NCBI GenBank assembly: GCA_016763715.1
Contig: JAESTG010000260.1
Location: forward strand, 1 to 8,908
Source: Flavobacteriaceae bacterium
GTDB taxonomy: Bacteria > Bacteroidota > Bacteroidia > Flavobacteriales > Flavobacteriaceae
Length of the DNA stretch: 8,908 bases
Reading direction: 5' to 3'
The translations under genes and the position numbers were made by a program. Position 1 is the stretch's first letter. Every line of letters begins with the position of its first letter. Positions 6,917 to 8,908 of this stretch are shown here, piece by piece. The notes under the pieces were generated by a model. The model was not told where the DNA came from, made no database searches, and worked only from the letters and a program-made list of their open reading frames with translations.

Positions 6917-7160
6917 AATCGCTTCGGTCTGTTTTTACCATTTTTAAATATAATACTCCATTTTCCATAGCTGTCATAGCTGTTTTTATTTCCTTCTGAA
7001 GCACTTCCATAACGACGTCATAATCTCCATACACTTGCGTGCTCAGAGGATTCTCCATCACAGTTAACCCCGAAGCTCTCAAACTTTTAATGAAACTAAT
7101 AATAGGAGGTTCAAAATCGTCTTGAAGCGGAGTTAAGGTTAATTCAACGGATATTTTCAT
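6900..7160 (-). CDS. Thiamine-binding (YkoF/MTH1187-like) protein
   Basis: Small cytoplasmic protein of 86 aa with the ferredoxin-like YkoF/MTH1187 fold, a family that binds thiamine or its hydroxymethylpyrimidine part. Typical segments are the start MKISVELTLTPL 1-12, EPPIISFIKSLRASGL 17-32, ENPLSTQVYGDYD 36-48 and the end LYLKMVKTDRSDY 70-82. The ATG at 7160 is chosen because the conserved strand starts there; an ATG five codons upstream (7175) would add MIINP only. There is no signal peptide, so it is not a periplasmic receptor. It follows the GGGP synthase gene by 46 nt and overlaps pnuC by 17 nt. A likely role is to bind or sense the imported vitamin, but this is inferred from family and context. 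Confidence 0.82.
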   Translation of the reverse strand: MKISVELTLTPLQDDFEPPIISFIKSLRASGLTVMENPLSTQVYGDYDVVMEVLQKEIKTAMTAMENGVLYLKMVKTDRSDYEPHF

Positions 7161-7206
7161 AGGGTTAATTATCATTTAAAATGCTGTTAATGCTAAAGTT
7201 CATGGT

Positions 7207-7905
7207 TTATTTCTCATATACGGTTCCCATCACTACCATATCTGCCCCTGCATTATAAGCAATTTGTTTCTGTGCTTCCGAACGAATACCGCCACCCACA
7301 ATTAATGGAACATCAATCTCTTTTTTTACTTCGAAAATAATGGCCTCTGAAACAGGTATTACTGCTCCACTTCCTGCTTCCAAATAAATAAGTTTTGCCC
7401 CCATTAATACTCCTGCCTTGGCTGTATCGACAATCTGTTGTACATTCTCTTGAGACATCGGTGTCGTCCCTGAAATTCTAGCAACTTCAGATTCTTTTCC
7501 CCCATCTATCAAAATATAAGCTGTTGAGAGTACTTCCAATGCCGACTTTCTCAAAAGAGGAACAGCCTTTAGCTGTTGACCAATTAAATATTCTGGGTTC
7601 CTACCCGACAATAAACTCAAAAACAAGAGCCCGTCAGCAGCATCCGTAATTTGAGTAAAGTCACCTGGGAATATAAGTACAGGTCGAGATGTGTATAATT
7701 TAATATTGCGCACCAAATTTTTGGTTGTACCCATAGCAACAGTACTTCCGCCAACAAAAATATGAGTTGTTTCTGCGGGGAGGCTTCTTAAAAATACAGA
7801 CGTCTCATTAACATCAAACTTGTCTGGGTCTATTAAAATAGCAAGTAACTTTTTCTGTAGCACAATGGCTTCAGTAAAGGATTCATACAAATTTTTAATC
7901 TCCAT
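7207..7905 (-). CDS. Geranylgeranylglyceryl phosphate synthase-type protein (PcrB/GGGPS family)
   Basis: TIM-barrel prenyltransferase that joins a polyprenyl diphosphate to glycerol 1-phosphate, the first step of archaeal-type ether lipids. Bacteroidetes carry their own group of this enzyme; its role there is poorly known. Motifs in order: LIDPDK 24-29 (substrate and metal site), VGGST 51-55, LIFPG 77-81, FLSLLSGRNPEYLIG 95-109, YLEAGSGA 174-181, VGGGIRS 203-209 and the end VVMGTVYEK. These cover the active site, so the enzyme looks functional. At 232 aa it is slightly short: it stops right after the last barrel strand, where relatives usually have a further helix, and 13 more in-frame codons follow the stop. 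The start ATG directly follows the phosphopantetheinyl transferase stop (TAAATG), so the two are cotranslated. No UbiA-type second prenyltransferase is in view. Confidence 0.93.
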   Translation of the reverse strand: MEIKNLYESFTEAIVLQKKLLAILIDPDKFDVNETSVFLRSLPAETTHIFVGGSTVAMGTTKNLVRNIKLYTSRPVLIFPGDFTQITDAADGLLFLSLLSGRNPEYLIGQQLKAVPLLRKSALEVLSTAYILIDGGKESEVARISGTTPMSQENVQQIVDTAKAGVLMGAKLIYLEAGSGAVIPVSEAIIFEVKKEIDVPLIVGGGIRSEAQKQIAYNAGADMVVMGTVYEK

Positions 7906-8538
7906 TTACGATTGAGTTAATGCGTAAGCGCAAGTAAATCCTTCAAACTCTATAAACCAAACTTGATACTTCGTAACCTTACCTTCATAACTCACACCAG
8001 CTGTCGTTTGATAATCATCCAACCTAAAATATTCTATGTAAATATGTTGTAAAAAACTCACCCCTTTTTCAGAAAAACTTTTATATAAACTCTCTTTCGC
8101 TCCCCATACCATCGTCAATTTACGCATCACAGCATCGTCATTAGCCAAGGTTCGATATTCTTCAACTGGAGTAAACTTATGCGCGATTTTTAATATTTTA
8201 GGACGTTGCATTTCAATATCAATACCTACTTCAATATCACTTAAAACAATGGCAGAAAAAACAAAAGAGTGTGTAATGGAAATATTTTTGCCATCCCTTA
8301 AGTGAGGTTTCCCTTTATCATCATAGAAAAGATCATGATCTACATAGCCTTCTTCCGCCAATAAATGACGCACACTCATAAAGCCTCGACGGTGCAAATC
8401 GCTTTTCATTCCATCTACTCTCTTTTGGCAGTGTTCTGTAAGTACAATCCCATCAGCTAATTGCTCAAAGGGTTCTTCAATCTTCCAAATGAGGACTTTA
8501 GTCGAAGGGTTTACTGTTATAGTTTTGTAAAGAGGCAT
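7906..8538 (-). CDS. 4'-phosphopantetheinyl transferase, Sfp type
   Basis: Transfers the 4'-phosphopantetheine arm of CoA to a conserved serine of acyl or peptidyl carrier proteins, making them active. The 210-aa length fits the Sfp group (about twice an AcpS subunit). Motifs: KGKPHL 75-80 with ISITHSF 86-92 (H90), the magnesium-binding GIDIE 105-109 (D107, E109) and WGAKESLYK 145-153 (W145, K148, E149, K153). All key residues are present. The carrier-protein partner is not encoded here; it could be the fatty-acid ACP or a secondary-metabolite carrier. It is the first gene of the minus-strand operon, and its promoter region is shared with the divergent ahcY. There is no visible Shine-Dalgarno, as usual for Bacteroidetes. 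Confidence 0.93.
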   Translation of the reverse strand: MPLYKTITVNPSTKVLIWKIEEPFEQLADGIVLTEHCQKRVDGMKSDLHRRGFMSVRHLLAEEGYVDHDLFYDDKGKPHLRDGKNISITHSFVFSAIVLSDIEVGIDIEMQRPKILKIAHKFTPVEEYRTLANDDAVMRKLTMVWGAKESLYKSFSEKGVSFLQHIYIEYFRLDDYQTTAGVSYEGKVTKYQVWFIEFEGFTCAYALTQS

Positions 8539-8558
8539 ATAAACTCAGGGATATTCCT

Positions 8559-8566
8559 TAATTTTG
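8559..8566 (+). promoter_or_regulatory. Candidate -7 element of the ahcY promoter
   Basis: TAATTTTG matches the Bacteroidetes -7 consensus TAnnTTTG, 45 nt before the ahcY ATG, giving a short leader of about 40 nt. No TTG is seen at the usual -33 distance, so the call rests on the -7 box and position. The leader starts with a small inverted repeat CTGAA-TTT-TTCAG (8571-8583). Confidence 0.5.
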
Positions 8567-8596
8567 CACTCTGAATTTTTCAGAAATACTTATTAA

Positions 8597-8908
<312 letters not shown>

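Noticed and set aside
7161..7206. TPP or other riboswitch before the thiamine-binding gene
   Set aside because: Only 46 nt are available, too short for a TPP riboswitch, and no conserved TPP core is seen.

Overview
The window looks like a stretch of a Flavobacteriaceae (Bacteroidetes) chromosome. The DNA is AT-rich. The genes show no clear Shine-Dalgarno sequences, and some -7 boxes fit the Bacteroidetes pattern TAnnTTTG. The protein set is also typical of that family: a hybrid histidine kinase with a receiver and HPt domain, a DUF4301 protein, a bacterial GGGP synthase, and a YkoF-like thiamine-binding protein next to a PnuC transporter. I see no mobile element, tRNA, rRNA or CRISPR array.

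Layout. (1) Positions 1-3138 hold a phosphorelay pair arranged tail to tail. The plus-strand hybrid kinase (5' end outside the window) and a minus-strand NtrC/AtoC-type sigma-54 activator overlap by 11 nt at their 3' ends. (2) Positions 3139-3828 hold a small secreted PepSY-like protein on the minus strand with a strong intrinsic terminator. Its 211-nt upstream region is rich in inverted repeats and includes a degenerate -24/-12-like element. (3) Positions 3829-8538 hold seven tightly packed minus-strand genes, read in the order Sfp-type phosphopantetheinyl transferase, geranylgeranylglyceryl phosphate synthase, thiamine-binding protein, PnuC-family transporter, NadR-like P-loop kinase, DUF4301 protein, and ArfB-type peptidyl-tRNA hydrolase. 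All but one junction are overlapping or have zero spacing. (4) At 8612 the start of adenosylhomocysteinase (ahcY) diverges on the plus strand and runs off the window.

How they may work together. The kinase, its receiver and its HPt domain could pass phosphate to the sigma-54 activator, and the neighbouring secreted PepSY-like gene is a plausible target. In the long operon, the thiamine-binding protein, PnuC transporter and kinase look like a vitamin uptake and trapping module for thiamine or nicotinamide riboside. The first two genes point to carrier-protein activation and an archaeal-type glycerol ether lipid step. DUF4301 carries motifs that resemble sugar-nucleotide pyrophosphorylases.

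The points most worth checking are the Walker A lysine replaced by glutamate in the NadR-like kinase, the early stop and in-frame tail of the GGGP synthase, the palindrome-rich region at 3675-3830, and the possible nucleotidyltransferase identity of DUF4301. All assignments come from reading the sequence and remembered family motifs; no search was run.
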